From Lachnospiraceae bacterium UBA3762 (GTDB lineage Bacteria > Bacillota > Clostridia > Lachnospirales > Lachnospiraceae), in NCBI GenBank assembly GCA_002371615.1, contig DFGA01000031.1, forward strand, positions 1 to 60,991: a stretch of 60,991 nt of DNA, read 5' to 3'. Positions 25,529-34,262 of this stretch are shown here, piece by piece. A model generated the notes under the pieces. The model was not told the DNA's origin, ran no database searches, and saw nothing but the letters and a program-made list of their open reading frames with translations. A program made the translations under genes and the position numbers. Positions within the stretch are counted from its first letter, which is position 1. Every line of letters starts with the position of its first letter.

Positions 25529-26308
25529 CTACTCCTGCTTTATCAATGATCTCGGGTCAATAAAACTGCCTTCCTGCTTGATCTCATATGCAACATATCC
25601 GTCATCGGTAAGCACCGCAAGAACGTCATTTTTCATGACCCTCATGCCTTCCTCGATAGAAACATCACCATTCATTCTGTAATACGTTACATACCCGTTT
25701 TCATGGTCTATAACGATTCCTCTGTTGTAATACGGGTTCTGGTCGTCCGAATCGACGTGAGTAACCAATCCTTCGGCCGCTGCAGCAACTACCGCACCCT
25801 TTGTGGTTGAAAATACGATTCCGTTTGTCTGTCCTCCCGTCGAGTCTTTGTAAGGATCGTCTATAAGAATAGCCTTTGCGTTTTTGACGGGGATCTCATC
25901 AGGCACAGCCGATTCCTCAGCTTCAAGGGCCTCTTCTTCCTCCCGTTTGGAGATCGTGTCTTCTATCTTGGAAAACACCTCTTTGTCTGCCTCTATCTGA
26001 TCATTAAGAGCAGCAACGGTACCTTCAAGAGCCGTATTGCTCTCTTTAAGTTCTCCAACCGATTGCTCCGCTGCCTCAAGAGAGTTCTTAAGCTTGTGGT
26101 TATGATATATCATCGAACCCATGAGGCCGAATACTATAATTCCTATGGCAAGTGCGCATGTAAACAGCTGGAGCAGTCTGTCATAGGATATTTCTACAGT
26201 CTTGGCGGCATCGGAAGAATTCGGTATCAGAAGCATCGTAAAACCCGTAGGCTGACGCTTTGTATCCGCACGTTTTGTTTTTTTGGTTTTCTCCTTATTC
26301 CAGATCAA
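25529..26308 (-). CDS. Membrane-anchored LytM/M23-fold protein lacking zinc ligands
   Basis: A 259-residue protein starting at a TTG that overlaps the upstream gene by 14 bases, with GGGAG ahead. It has a basic N-terminus, a membrane helix at about residues 47-68, a coiled coil at 72-125, then an M23-like domain from about 145. The fold is recognisable (KGAVVAAAAEGLVTHV, GIVIDHENGYVTYY, EGMRVMKNDVLAVL). However the HxGxD site reads TNGIVF, the following His is replaced in YYRMNGD, and the HLHFE site reads YVAYE. It is therefore probably a non-catalytic regulator, paired with the adjacent bactofilin. Confidence 0.82.
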   Translation of the reverse strand: MIWNKEKTKKTKRADTKRQPTGFTMLLIPNSSDAAKTVEISYDRLLQLFTCALAIGIIVFGLMGSMIYHNHKLKNSLEAAEQSVGELKESNTALEGTVAALNDQIEADKEVFSKIEDTISKREEEEALEAEESAVPDEIPVKNAKAILIDDPYKDSTGGQTNGIVFSTTKGAVVAAAAEGLVTHVDSDDQNPYYNRGIVIDHENGYVTYYRMNGDVSIEEGMRVMKNDVLAVLTDDGYVAYEIKQEGSFIDPRSLIKQE

Positions 26309-27356
26309 GTTTCATATCTCCCGGTTTGATCCATCCGCGGCGTCTCATTAATTCCGAAATACCAAAAGAAAGCACCGCGGGAAGCACAAAGTGCAGTACA
26401 ACGATTTTGACCGTAACGGCAACCGGGCTAAACCCGGCGGCGGTCATATCCTGATATGTCATAAGCTGGCCCACCAGCCCGCTCGTCCCCATTCCGGAAC
26501 CTGTTGCATTATTAGTCATTTTGAATACAAGTGTTCCTACAGGCCCGAGGATCGCCGAACTTATTATTGCCGGAAGCCAGATGACCGGTTTTTTCATAAT
26601 ATTCGGTACCTGAAGCATGCTTGTTCCGAGTCCCTGGGCAAAGAGACCGCCCCATCCGTTTTCCTTGAATGAAGCGACAGCAAATCCTATCATATTGGCA
26701 CAGCATCCAACTGTTGCGGCACCCGCCGCAAGTCCGGACAGATTAAGTATCAGTCCGAGCGCAGCCGAACTGATCGGGAGTGTCAATACCATTCCCATTA
26801 TCACGGACACAAGAATACCCATAAGCAGTGGCTGCCTTTCGGTACTCCAGTTTACTATTCCACCAAGCCATGTCATAAAGCCCGATATCGGAGGTCCGAG
26901 AAGGATCCCGGCAAAAGCTCCCGATAGGATCGTAACAGATGGCGTTACAAGAATATCAAGTTTGGTCTTGCCTGCAACCATACGGCCGAGTGTGATCCCG
27001 ACAAGTGCAGCGATATACGCACCAAGAGGTTCCCCCGGACCTTTGTATGCAATAACTCCGTCAACAAAAACCGTTCCGGCGATTATGCTGCTTGCAAACG
27101 CACCGATCATGCCGCATACTGCAGCGGAAAAAATGACAAGTGGCTTTTCCTTGAATTTGACAGCCACCCCGCATCCTATACCCGCACCGGTAATGCTGCT
27201 CGCAATCTGACCTACGACTACAAGGTATGTTCCGACAAATCCCGGAATATACGATCCAACCTGTTTGATGATCGTTCCGATGATAAGCGTAGCAAAAAGA
27301 CCGAGTGCCATTCCGGACAATCCGTCAATGAAAATATAATTTAGTATTTTCTTCAT
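26295..27356 (-). CDS. PTS EIIC-type membrane transporter (PTS_EIIC_2 family)
   Basis: A 353-residue polytopic protein with about nine hydrophobic helices and Gly-rich loops (GLSGMALGLFATLIIG, GAFAGILLGPPISGF, NNATGSGMGTSGLVGQ). It matches orphan PTS_EIIC_2 proteins, which have no fused EIIA or EIIB; none is encoded nearby. AGGAG lies before the ATG. Substrate unknown. It is the first gene of the run leading into the bactofilin and pilus motor genes, though a separate transcript cannot be excluded. Confidence 0.8.
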   Translation of the reverse strand: MKKILNYIFIDGLSGMALGLFATLIIGTIIKQVGSYIPGFVGTYLVVVGQIASSITGAGIGCGVAVKFKEKPLVIFSAAVCGMIGAFASSIIAGTVFVDGVIAYKGPGEPLGAYIAALVGITLGRMVAGKTKLDILVTPSVTILSGAFAGILLGPPISGFMTWLGGIVNWSTERQPLLMGILVSVIMGMVLTLPISSAALGLILNLSGLAAGAATVGCCANMIGFAVASFKENGWGGLFAQGLGTSMLQVPNIMKKPVIWLPAIISSAILGPVGTLVFKMTNNATGSGMGTSGLVGQLMTYQDMTAAGFSPVAVTVKIVVLHFVLPAVLSFGISELMRRRGWIKPGDMKLDLE

Positions 27357-27434
27357 AATAATCTCCTGTTACATCAGTAGAATAACATATAAACATAGTG
27401 TACTATCATAACAGCGATTTTTCAAACTTTTTTA

Positions 27435-27463
27435 TTTACAATTTAACGCTGATATGCTAGTAT
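27435..27463 (+). promoter_or_regulatory. Sigma-A promoter of the cold-shock gene
   Basis: TTTACA (27435-27440), a 17-base spacer and TAGTAT (27458-27463) precede the plus-strand gene by about 50 bases, leaving a short 5' UTR with TCGGAGG as ribosome site. Confidence 0.7.
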
Positions 27464-27514
27464 TTGAAAGTGCATTGTGCACTTGTTTCATTTTATTTTT
27501 TCGGAGGTATCTCA

Positions 27515-27712
27515 ATGAAAGGTACAGTTAAGTGGTTCAACAACCAGAAAGGTTACGGATTTATTTGTGACGAACAGGGTAATGATGTATTCGTACACTA
27601 CTCAGGAATCAGCGCAGAAGGCTTCAAGTCTCTTGACGAAGGTGCTGCTGTTGAATTCGATGTGGTTAACGGTGAAAAAGGCCCTCAGGCAACAAACGTA
27701 ACAAAGTTATAA
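27515..27712 (+). CDS. Cold-shock protein (CspA family)
   Basis: A 65-residue OB-fold RNA chaperone: MKGTVKWFNNQKGYGFI contains RNP1-type KGYGFI, and DVFVHYSGI is RNP2. The start at 27515 follows GGAGG; the longer frame upstream has no ribosome site. It is monocistronic, with its own promoter and a terminator shared with the opposing gene. It binds single-stranded RNA to melt structure and act as an antiterminator. Confidence 0.96.
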   Translation: MKGTVKWFNNQKGYGFICDEQGNDVFVHYSGISAEGFKSLDEGAAVEFDVVNGEKGPQATNVTKL

Positions 27713-27773
27713 TCTCCGTAACTTGTGCCTCATTTACTGTATAAGTATTTATAAGGTTATTTTATGGGATTAT

Positions 27774-27804
27774 AAAAAAGGAACCGTTATGCGGTTCCTT
27801 TTTT
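27774..27804. terminator. Bidirectional terminator (csp / HD-GYP operon)
   Basis: GGAACC and GGTTCC stem with a 7-nt loop, flanked by six A on one side and six T on the other, so it works on both strands. It ends the cold-shock transcript and the convergent minus-strand operon. Confidence 0.9.
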
Positions 27805-27805
27805 A

Positions 27806-28933
27806 TTACGTATTATTCTGCTGATTCATAACCTGTCTGGACATTGCCATATTCTGCTGCATCTGTTTCTCGATCTGGATCGCCGCATCCCTTATATCAT
27901 TATGTACACGCTGGAACGCTGCCACAACCTGGGGGTCAAACTGGACACCCGCGCCCTGGGTTATGATATTGTATGCTTCTTCGTGAGTCTTGGCCTTTTT
28001 GTAACTTCTCTCGGCAACAAGTCCGTCATAAACATCCGCAACGGCAAGTATTCTTGCAAGGATCGGAATATTGGCACCTGCCAGTCTGTCGGGATATCCG
28101 TTCCCGTCCACTCTCTCGTGATGATACTTTGCCATCTGGAATGTATAATACAGGAATTTGTTGTTCGGAAGAAGATACGCATATTTCTGAATGGCAGCTG
28201 CCGCCATAGTTGTATGAGCTTTCATAAGTGCGAATTCTTCATCGGTATATTTTCCCGTCTTGGTAAGAACAGCATCGGGAACCCCGATCTTACCCATATC
28301 ATGAAGACGTGAACTAAGCAGTATCAGTTCAAAATCATTGGGATCTATTCCGTAGTTAACACCCGAAAGCAGCATCTCCTTAAGCAGGATCTCCATATAC
28401 TTACTGACACAGATACTGTGCATTCCGGTGTACGGATCCTTTTGGGAAATGAGGTCTGTTATTATTCCGATAATAAAATACTCCAGATTCATAGCGTTTC
28501 TTGCCTGGAAATTGGCCGTCTGCTGAAGCTGGGTATTATATGAATCCATTTGGGATTTGTAATCGAGAATATTCGCCTGAAGCTCCATTCTCTTACGAAG
28601 CAGATCCGGGATGATGGGTTTACGGATAAAATCAACACCGCCAAGCCTGTATGCCTCCATCTCGGTTGTATTTTCCTTATCACCCGATAAGAACAATACC
28701 GGAATTCCCTTTGTCTTCTCATTCGTCTTCAGACGCATTATCAAATCGAATCCGTTGACACCGGGCATCGCAATGTCAAGCAGAATAAAATCAGGCATAA
28801 TCGTTGATTTGGCAAGACGCTGCAGGGCGGCTTTCGGACTGTTAATATCAATTACGCGGAATTGTCTCTCCAAGGCTTTCTTGGCAACGAGCAGTTCCGT
28901 TTCGTTGTCATCAATGATCATTACCGTATACAT
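27806..28933 (-). CDS. Response regulator with HD-GYP c-di-GMP phosphodiesterase
   Basis: A 375-residue protein: canonical receiver at residues 1-120 (MIIDDNETE, FILLDIAMPGVNG, FLSGDK, RKP), a linker coiled coil, then an HD-GYP domain with HDMGKIG and HHERVDGNGYP, the latter containing the diagnostic GYP. It should hydrolyse c-di-GMP when phosphorylated. A Gln/Met/Asn-rich tail ends the protein. Its ATG overlaps the hisA stop by 13 bases with GAGGAG inside hisA. It is a plausible brake on the PilB MshEN site. Confidence 0.92.
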   Translation of the reverse strand: MYTVMIIDDNETELLVAKKALERQFRVIDINSPKAALQRLAKSTIMPDFILLDIAMPGVNGFDLIMRLKTNEKTKGIPVLFLSGDKENTTEMEAYRLGGVDFIRKPIIPDLLRKRMELQANILDYKSQMDSYNTQLQQTANFQARNAMNLEYFIIGIITDLISQKDPYTGMHSICVSKYMEILLKEMLLSGVNYGIDPNDFELILLSSRLHDMGKIGVPDAVLTKTGKYTDEEFALMKAHTTMAAAAIQKYAYLLPNNKFLYYTFQMAKYHHERVDGNGYPDRLAGANIPILARILAVADVYDGLVAERSYKKAKTHEEAYNIITQGAGVQFDPQVVAAFQRVHNDIRDAAIQIEKQMQQNMAMSRQVMNQQNNT

Positions 28934-29691
28934 TTAATAATCTCCTCTATGCTCAGACTGCCTCCGAAAATATCAAGCTTCGACCCGACTGTAAAATTAA
29001 CGAGTCCTCTTCCTGCTGTTTTGATCCTGTATATGTCATCGTAAGAAGATATCCCGCCGGCATAAGTGCACGGCTTGCCGGATGTGGCCAGGATCCTTAC
29101 CAGTTCTTCATCAATGCCGTTTTGCAGTCCCTCGGAATCGACTGCATGAACAAGAAACTCGTCGCAGTACTCCGACAGCCTTTCAAACAGCTGAAGGTCC
29201 ACAATCTCATCCGCGATCTTATGCCATCTGTCTGTAGCAACCCGGTAAGTGCCTTCTATATTCTTGCAGCTCATATCGAGAACTATTCTGTCAGATCCTA
29301 CGGCTTTAACAAGTTTTCTGAGATTATCCTCATCTATCCGCCCGTTTGAAAAAACAAAACTTGTCACGATAACGTGGCTGGCTCCTGCCTCTATAAACTC
29401 TTCGGCATTCTTATCGTTGATCCCGCCTCCGATCATAAGTCCGCCCGGATATGCCTCAAGAGCCTTAAGTGCCTGCTGCCTGGATGCCTCATAATATTCG
29501 CTTTCCCTGCGGTTAAGTATTATCACATGTCCGCCCGGCAATCCGAGTCTACGGTAAAGCTTTGCGTAATACTCTCCGCCCTTTTCGGAAACGTAGTTTT
29601 CCAAAGCTTTTCCGCTTGCATCATCAAGAGTTGCCCCGACTATCTGCTTAACGGCTCCGTTATGAATATCAATGCAGGGACGAAATTCCAT
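28921..29691 (-). CDS. hisA: Phosphoribosyl-formimino-AICAR ribotide isomerase, eukaryote-type HisA
   Basis: A 256-residue TIM barrel. The start FRPCIDIHNGAVKQIVG and the phosphate loops MIGGGIND and CTYAGGISSYDDI match the eukaryotic His6-like HisA branch found in some Clostridia. It isomerises ProFAR to PRFAR in histidine synthesis. No other his gene is nearby: it is lodged between dapB and a signalling gene. The ribosome site is weak and overlaps the dapB stop region. Confidence 0.9.
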   Translation of the reverse strand: MEFRPCIDIHNGAVKQIVGATLDDASGKALENYVSEKGGEYYAKLYRRLGLPGGHVIILNRRESEYYEASRQQALKALEAYPGGLMIGGGINDKNAEEFIEAGASHVIVTSFVFSNGRIDEDNLRKLVKAVGSDRIVLDMSCKNIEGTYRVATDRWHKIADEIVDLQLFERLSEYCDEFLVHAVDSEGLQNGIDEELVRILATSGKPCTYAGGISSYDDIYRIKTAGRGLVNFTVGSKLDIFGGSLSIEEIIKCIR

Positions 29692-29695
29692 AGGA

Positions 29696-30448
29696 TCAAC
29701 CTATCACATCGGACATATCGTACAGTCCCGGTCCTTTTGAGGCAACAAACTTTGCGGCCTCCACGGCACCTTTGGCGAATACCCCTCTTGAATAGGCACT
29801 GTGTGAAAATGTGATCACCTCGTCGCGTCCGGCAAAGATCACATCATGATCTCCCACTATCGAACCGCCACGAACCGCACTTATCCCTATCTCTGTATCC
29901 GGTCTTACCATGCGCCTGGAAGATCTGTCGAACACATAGTCTTTTTTCTTGTCAAGTCCGTCATTAACAGCATCTGCAAGCGCAAGTGCTGTTCCCGACG
30001 GAGCATCCAGTTTGTTTCTGTGATGCTTCTCGACTATCTCAACATCAAAACCGGCCTCTGTAAGTTTGGCGGCATTTTCCTTGAGTATCTTGGATATCAG
30101 GTTGATACCAAGCGACATATTCGCTGATTTGAACATTGCTACGGTAGCAGATGATTGCTTGAGCAGTTCAACAGTTTCATCGGTAAGTCCTGTAGTACAC
30201 TCAACAAGCGGGATCTTATGTGATACGCACCACTTAATGACTCCGTCTACCGCCGCCGCATTTCCGAAATCCACAACTACATCGGCATCAGCGCTTACTT
30301 TGTCAATACTGTCGACTACCGGAAAATCAGCCGCTGCCGTATTGATATCTACTCCTTCTGCAATCTCGATACCGCTGTCTTCCCTAACGATATCCGCTAT
30401 CATTTTTCCCATACGGCCGTTACAGCCGTGTAAAATCATTCTGACCAT
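29696..30448 (-). CDS. dapB: 4-hydroxy-tetrahydrodipicolinate reductase
   Basis: A 250-residue NAD(P)H-dependent reductase of the lysine/diaminopimelate pathway. It has the Rossmann start MVRMILHGCNGRMGKMI and the family signature EKHHRNKLDAPSGTAL with catalytic His-His and Lys. It starts 2 bases after the dapA stop, so the two are cotranscribed and probably coupled. Supplies meso-DAP for peptidoglycan and lysine. Confidence 0.96.
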   Translation of the reverse strand: MVRMILHGCNGRMGKMIADIVREDSGIEIAEGVDINTAAADFPVVDSIDKVSADADVVVDFGNAAAVDGVIKWCVSHKIPLVECTTGLTDETVELLKQSSATVAMFKSANMSLGINLISKILKENAAKLTEAGFDVEIVEKHHRNKLDAPSGTALALADAVNDGLDKKKDYVFDRSSRRMVRPDTEIGISAVRGGSIVGDHDVIFAGRDEVITFSHSAYSRGVFAKGAVEAAKFVASKGPGLYDMSDVIG

Positions 30449-30450
30449 TT

Positions 30451-31335
30451 CTACAGCACCCCGTACTCTTCCATAGCCTTTTTGAGGACTTCTGCGTTAT
30501 CGCTCTCCATCTCACAAAGAGGTCGGCGAAGTACTCCGCGGTCTCTTCCCTGAAGTTCCAAAGCCTTCTTGACCGGTATCGGATTAACCTCGCAGAACAA
30601 GGCGTTGCAAAGCGGAATGGCATCAAGCTGTCTCTTTGCGGCAAGAGCAGGATCATTGTCGAAAAATGCCTGGCAGATGTCATGGGTCTTTCTCGGTGCA
30701 ACATTTGAAAGTACTGAAATAACGCCGAGTCCGCCCAGCGCCAGTATCGGAACTATCTGGTCATCATTGCCCGAATACAATTCAATCTTATCTCCGCAAA
30801 GACTCATAAGTTTCGCAATCTGTGATATGTTTCCGCTCGCCTCTTTGATACCTACGATATTCGGAACGTCATTAACAAGAGTCGCAGCGGTCTGTGGCAG
30901 AATATTGCATCCGGTCCTTCCCGGAACATTATAAAGGATCATCGGGATATTAACGCTGTTGGCAACTATCGTAAAGTGTTCGATAAGGCCCTTCTGCGTT
31001 GACTTGTTATAGTACGGCGTTACAACCAGAAGTGCATCCACCCCGTACTTTTCCGCTTCCTGAGACAGGTAAACAGCGGTTTCCGTACAATTGGATCCTG
31101 TTCCGGCTATAACGGGTATTCTGTGATCCACAACCTCGGTACAGAACTTGATGCAGTCAAGATGTTCTTCATGTGACAAGCAGGAAGCCTCACCCGTTGT
31201 TCCGCATACAACTATCGCATCCGTTCCGTTATCGATCTGATATTCTATCTGCTCTCTGAATTTGTCGTAGTCAACTTCCCCGTTTGCAAGAAAAGGTGTG
31301 CAGATTGCTACGGCCGCTCCTTTAAATACCGACAT
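30451..31335 (-). CDS. dapA: 4-hydroxy-tetrahydrodipicolinate synthase
   Basis: A 294-residue TIM-barrel aldolase condensing pyruvate and aspartate semialdehyde. GGAGG lies 8 bases before the ATG at 31335, preferred to an ATG six bases upstream that is too close. It carries VCGTTGEAS, VTPYYNKSTQKG (catalytic Tyr), YNVPGRTGCN and GIKEASGN (Schiff-base Lys). First step of the DAP branch and functional partner of dapB. Confidence 0.96.
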   Translation of the reverse strand: MSVFKGAAVAICTPFLANGEVDYDKFREQIEYQIDNGTDAIVVCGTTGEASCLSHEEHLDCIKFCTEVVDHRIPVIAGTGSNCTETAVYLSQEAEKYGVDALLVVTPYYNKSTQKGLIEHFTIVANSVNIPMILYNVPGRTGCNILPQTAATLVNDVPNIVGIKEASGNISQIAKLMSLCGDKIELYSGNDDQIVPILALGGLGVISVLSNVAPRKTHDICQAFFDNDPALAAKRQLDAIPLCNALFCEVNPIPVKKALELQGRDRGVLRRPLCEMESDNAEVLKKAMEEYGVL

Positions 31336-31376
31336 TTTCATAACCTCCGTCTAATCATGTTATTTATGTATAATCT

Positions 31377-32267
31377 CTATGACTGCTCCGATGTCCCACC
31401 GAGTGAAACGATCCAGTCAAGTGGCTGTTGATTGATAAAAATCGGAATAACAACTATAGTTGAACCTTTTATCTCAATCGGATCCTTTGACAGTCTCGGC
31501 GGTAACAGATTCAGTTCCATTCCTTCCTGACTCTTTGCGGTTGCAAACAGCCCGTCACTGATATTAATAAACTCTCCGACCGAATCAAGGGCATTGACAT
31601 CGACCTCATCAAAGAACTGCTTGGCAAATGCTTCGGCTATGGCAAGTATTCCCTTGTCGTCTCCGGAAAAAGCTGTTAATACGTTATAATCACCGACTAT
31701 CTCCTGCATCGCAACAGCTCCGGTCCTGTAATCACTCGTTGTATACCCGCGCCTTATTGATATGTCATCCGATGCAAGACGGTTAATGCATCTGAACGTA
31801 ACCGCAAGAAGATCAACAAACGGACCGTCCGGTAGCTCAGGCAAAAACAACGGAAGCACTCTGTCAACATCTCCGGATTTGATATCTTCCATATCCGAAA
31901 ACGTAAAGCCGTTTTCCTTCTTGTAATAATCGAGTGCACCTTCGATCTGCTCAAGCGTCAATATGTTCTTGTCTACCGCGCTCTGGCAAAATCTCATATA
32001 TTCATTGCCCTGCAGAGCAAGGAGCCGTTCCACCTGAACTTCGTTAAGGTATCCGAGCGAGATCGCGATATCACCGAATTTTTTGTCCATCATCTGCTGT
32101 TTAAGGTTTACCTCTTCAGCCTGCTTCTCAGTCATCAGTTTCTCTGAAACAGCAATAAGACCAAGCTTGACCCTTGTCTTGTCGATCTGCATCTTAATGC
32201 TGAGGAATTCATCATCGGTAATGATATTTTTCCTTACAAGATAATTTCCAAAAATATTAGTAAACAT
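31377..32267 (-). CDS. MshEN-like domain fused to a CheX/CheC-type phosphatase
   Basis: A 296-residue protein. Residues 34-72 reproduce the spacing of the MshEN motif (KLG, then Q57, then FG at 64-65 and LG at 71-72) though R1 is Lys and several anchors are changed. The C-terminal domain (about 145-296) holds D228-x3-E232-x2-N235, the CheC/CheX/FliY phosphatase motif, followed by a Pro about 21 residues later. CheX dephosphorylates CheY-type receivers. AGGAG precedes the ATG. It may serve the nearby response regulators, sensing c-di-GMP or contacting the PilB family; both are inference. Confidence 0.75.
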   Translation of the reverse strand: MFTNIFGNYLVRKNIITDDEFLSIKMQIDKTRVKLGLIAVSEKLMTEKQAEEVNLKQQMMDKKFGDIAISLGYLNEVQVERLLALQGNEYMRFCQSAVDKNILTLEQIEGALDYYKKENGFTFSDMEDIKSGDVDRVLPLFLPELPDGPFVDLLAVTFRCINRLASDDISIRRGYTTSDYRTGAVAMQEIVGDYNVLTAFSGDDKGILAIAEAFAKQFFDEVDVNALDSVGEFINISDGLFATAKSQEGMELNLLPPRLSKDPIEIKGSTIVVIPIFINQQPLDWIVSLGGTSEQS

Positions 32268-32341
32268 ATCGTCTCCTTTTTAAGAGCTCGCTTTAACCCT
32301 AAATTATATTATACAAAAAACTGCTGAAAATGTCTTTATAA

Positions 32342-34183
32342 TTATTGATTATTCTTCTGGGCAAAAGCGGCGCGCTTTCTAAGCGTCGGGTCAAGTATCT
32401 TTTTACGTATACGCAGTGTCATTGGAGTGATCTCCAGAAGTTCATCGGTATCAATAAATTCAAGTGCCTGTTCAAGCGAAAGGATTTTGGGCGGCGAAAG
32501 CCTTAAGGCATCGTCTGAACCCGATGCACGGGTATTTGTCAAATGCTTGCTCTTGCAAACATTGATCTCCACATCCTCAGGTTTCCCGGTCTGGCCTATT
32601 ACCATACCGGCATATACCTTCTCTCCTGCCCCGATAAACAATACTCCTCTCTCCTGCGCCTGGAACAGTCCGTAAGTAACTGATTCCCCGGATTCAAACG
32701 CTATGATACTGCCCTGTTTTCTGAACTGTATATCCCCCTTATACGGAGCATATTCGTCAAAGATAGTATTAATTATCCCTTCACCTTTCGTATCGGTCAT
32801 AAACTCCCCGCGGTATCCGATAAGGCCTCTTGCCGGTATTGAAAACTCTAGTCTCTGGTAGCCTCCGGTTATCGGCATCATGTTTTGAAGTTCTCCCTTA
32901 CGTGATCCGAGTTTTTCTATGACATTTCCCGCATAGCTTTCCGGGACATCTATGTAGGCGATCTCCATCGGCTCACATTTACGTCCTTTTGAGTCCTGAC
33001 GGTACAAAACCTCCGCCTTGCTTACCGCAAACTCATAGCCTTCACGCCGCATGTTCTCTATAAGGACCGACAGATGAAGTTCTCCTCTTCCCGAAACCTT
33101 AAAACAATCCGTTGAATCGGTTTCTTCAACGCGAAGAGAAACGTCGGTGTTAAGTTCACGCATCAGTCTCTCACGCAGGTGCCTTGATGTCACAAACTTG
33201 CCTTCCTGTCCTGCAAGAGGTGAGTCGTTTACCATGAAATTCATCGAGATGGTAGGCTCCGAGATTTTCTGGAAAGGAATAGGCTCGGGAAATTCCGGAT
33301 CACATATCGTATCCCCGATATGAATATCGGAAATACCTGATATGGCCACTATTGAACCTACAGTAGCTTCCTTGACGTTAACCTTGTTCAGTCCGTCATA
33401 TTCATACAGTGCGGAAACCTTTACTTTTCTTTGTTTATCGGGTTCATGATGATTGACGATCGTAACGTCCTGATTGATCTTAATTGATCCGTTGCTGACT
33501 TTTCCGACACCGATCCTGCCGACATACTCATTATAGTCTATTGTACTGATCAGCACCTGACAGCCCGCATCGAAGTCACCCTGCGGAGCCGGAATATAAT
33601 TGACGATCGCATCAAACAGCGGGATCATGGTTTTCTCAAGCTTGTCAGGCTCTCTCCCGCTCATACCCATCTTGGCCGAAGCATATATGAACGGGCAGTC
33701 CAACTGCTCGTCACTTGCATCAAGATCCATGAACAGTTCTAATACTTCATCGACAACTTCCCCACATCTTGCTTCCGGCCTGTCAACTTTATTAACACAT
33801 ACAAGCACCGGAAGTTTCAGGCTCATCGCCTTTTTGAGAACAAACTTTGTCTGGGGCATTACACCTTCGAATGCATCAACTACAAGAACCGCACCGTCAA
33901 CCATCTTAAGAACACGCTCAACCTCTCCTCCGAAATCGGCATGTCCCGGAGTGTCGACAATATTTATCTTGACGTTCTTGTATGAAACCGCTGTGTTCTT
34001 TGACAGGATCGTGATGCCTCTTTCTCTTTCGATATCATTCGAATCCATCACGCGCTCGGCAACTTCCTGATTGTCACGGAATACCCCGCTTTGCTTTAGC
34101 AGTTCATCAACAAGGGTAGTCTTGCCGTGATCAACGTGTGCGATTATCGCAATGTTTCTGATGTCTTCTCGTTTTGTAATCAT
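32342..34183 (-). CDS. typA: Translational GTPase TypA/BipA
   Basis: A 613-residue ribosome-binding GTPase. G1 is AHVDHGKTTL, G2 the RERGITI region, G3 DTPGHADFGG and G4 NKVDRPEAR; EF-G-like domains III and V and the BipA-specific C-terminal domain follow (ESVTYGLFQAQERG). It helps 50S assembly and stress adaptation. AAGGAA precedes the ATG. Single gene between mgtE and the CheX-like gene. Confidence 0.97.
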   Translation of the reverse strand: MITKREDIRNIAIIAHVDHGKTTLVDELLKQSGVFRDNQEVAERVMDSNDIERERGITILSKNTAVSYKNVKINIVDTPGHADFGGEVERVLKMVDGAVLVVDAFEGVMPQTKFVLKKAMSLKLPVLVCVNKVDRPEARCGEVVDEVLELFMDLDASDEQLDCPFIYASAKMGMSGREPDKLEKTMIPLFDAIVNYIPAPQGDFDAGCQVLISTIDYNEYVGRIGVGKVSNGSIKINQDVTIVNHHEPDKQRKVKVSALYEYDGLNKVNVKEATVGSIVAISGISDIHIGDTICDPEFPEPIPFQKISEPTISMNFMVNDSPLAGQEGKFVTSRHLRERLMRELNTDVSLRVEETDSTDCFKVSGRGELHLSVLIENMRREGYEFAVSKAEVLYRQDSKGRKCEPMEIAYIDVPESYAGNVIEKLGSRKGELQNMMPITGGYQRLEFSIPARGLIGYRGEFMTDTKGEGIINTIFDEYAPYKGDIQFRKQGSIIAFESGESVTYGLFQAQERGVLFIGAGEKVYAGMVIGQTGKPEDVEINVCKSKHLTNTRASGSDDALRLSPPKILSLEQALEFIDTDELLEITPMTLRIRKKILDPTLRKRAAFAQKNNQ

Positions 34184-34262
34184 ATATTATTTCCTTTCAT
34201 ACTTCGGTCATCAATGCATCACTGCATAAGTATTGGAAGTGATGCCCGAAGCAGCGATTATA

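Noticed and set aside
33600..34070. Plus-strand frame opposite typA
   Set aside because: Antisense to the conserved GTPase domain; no start signals.
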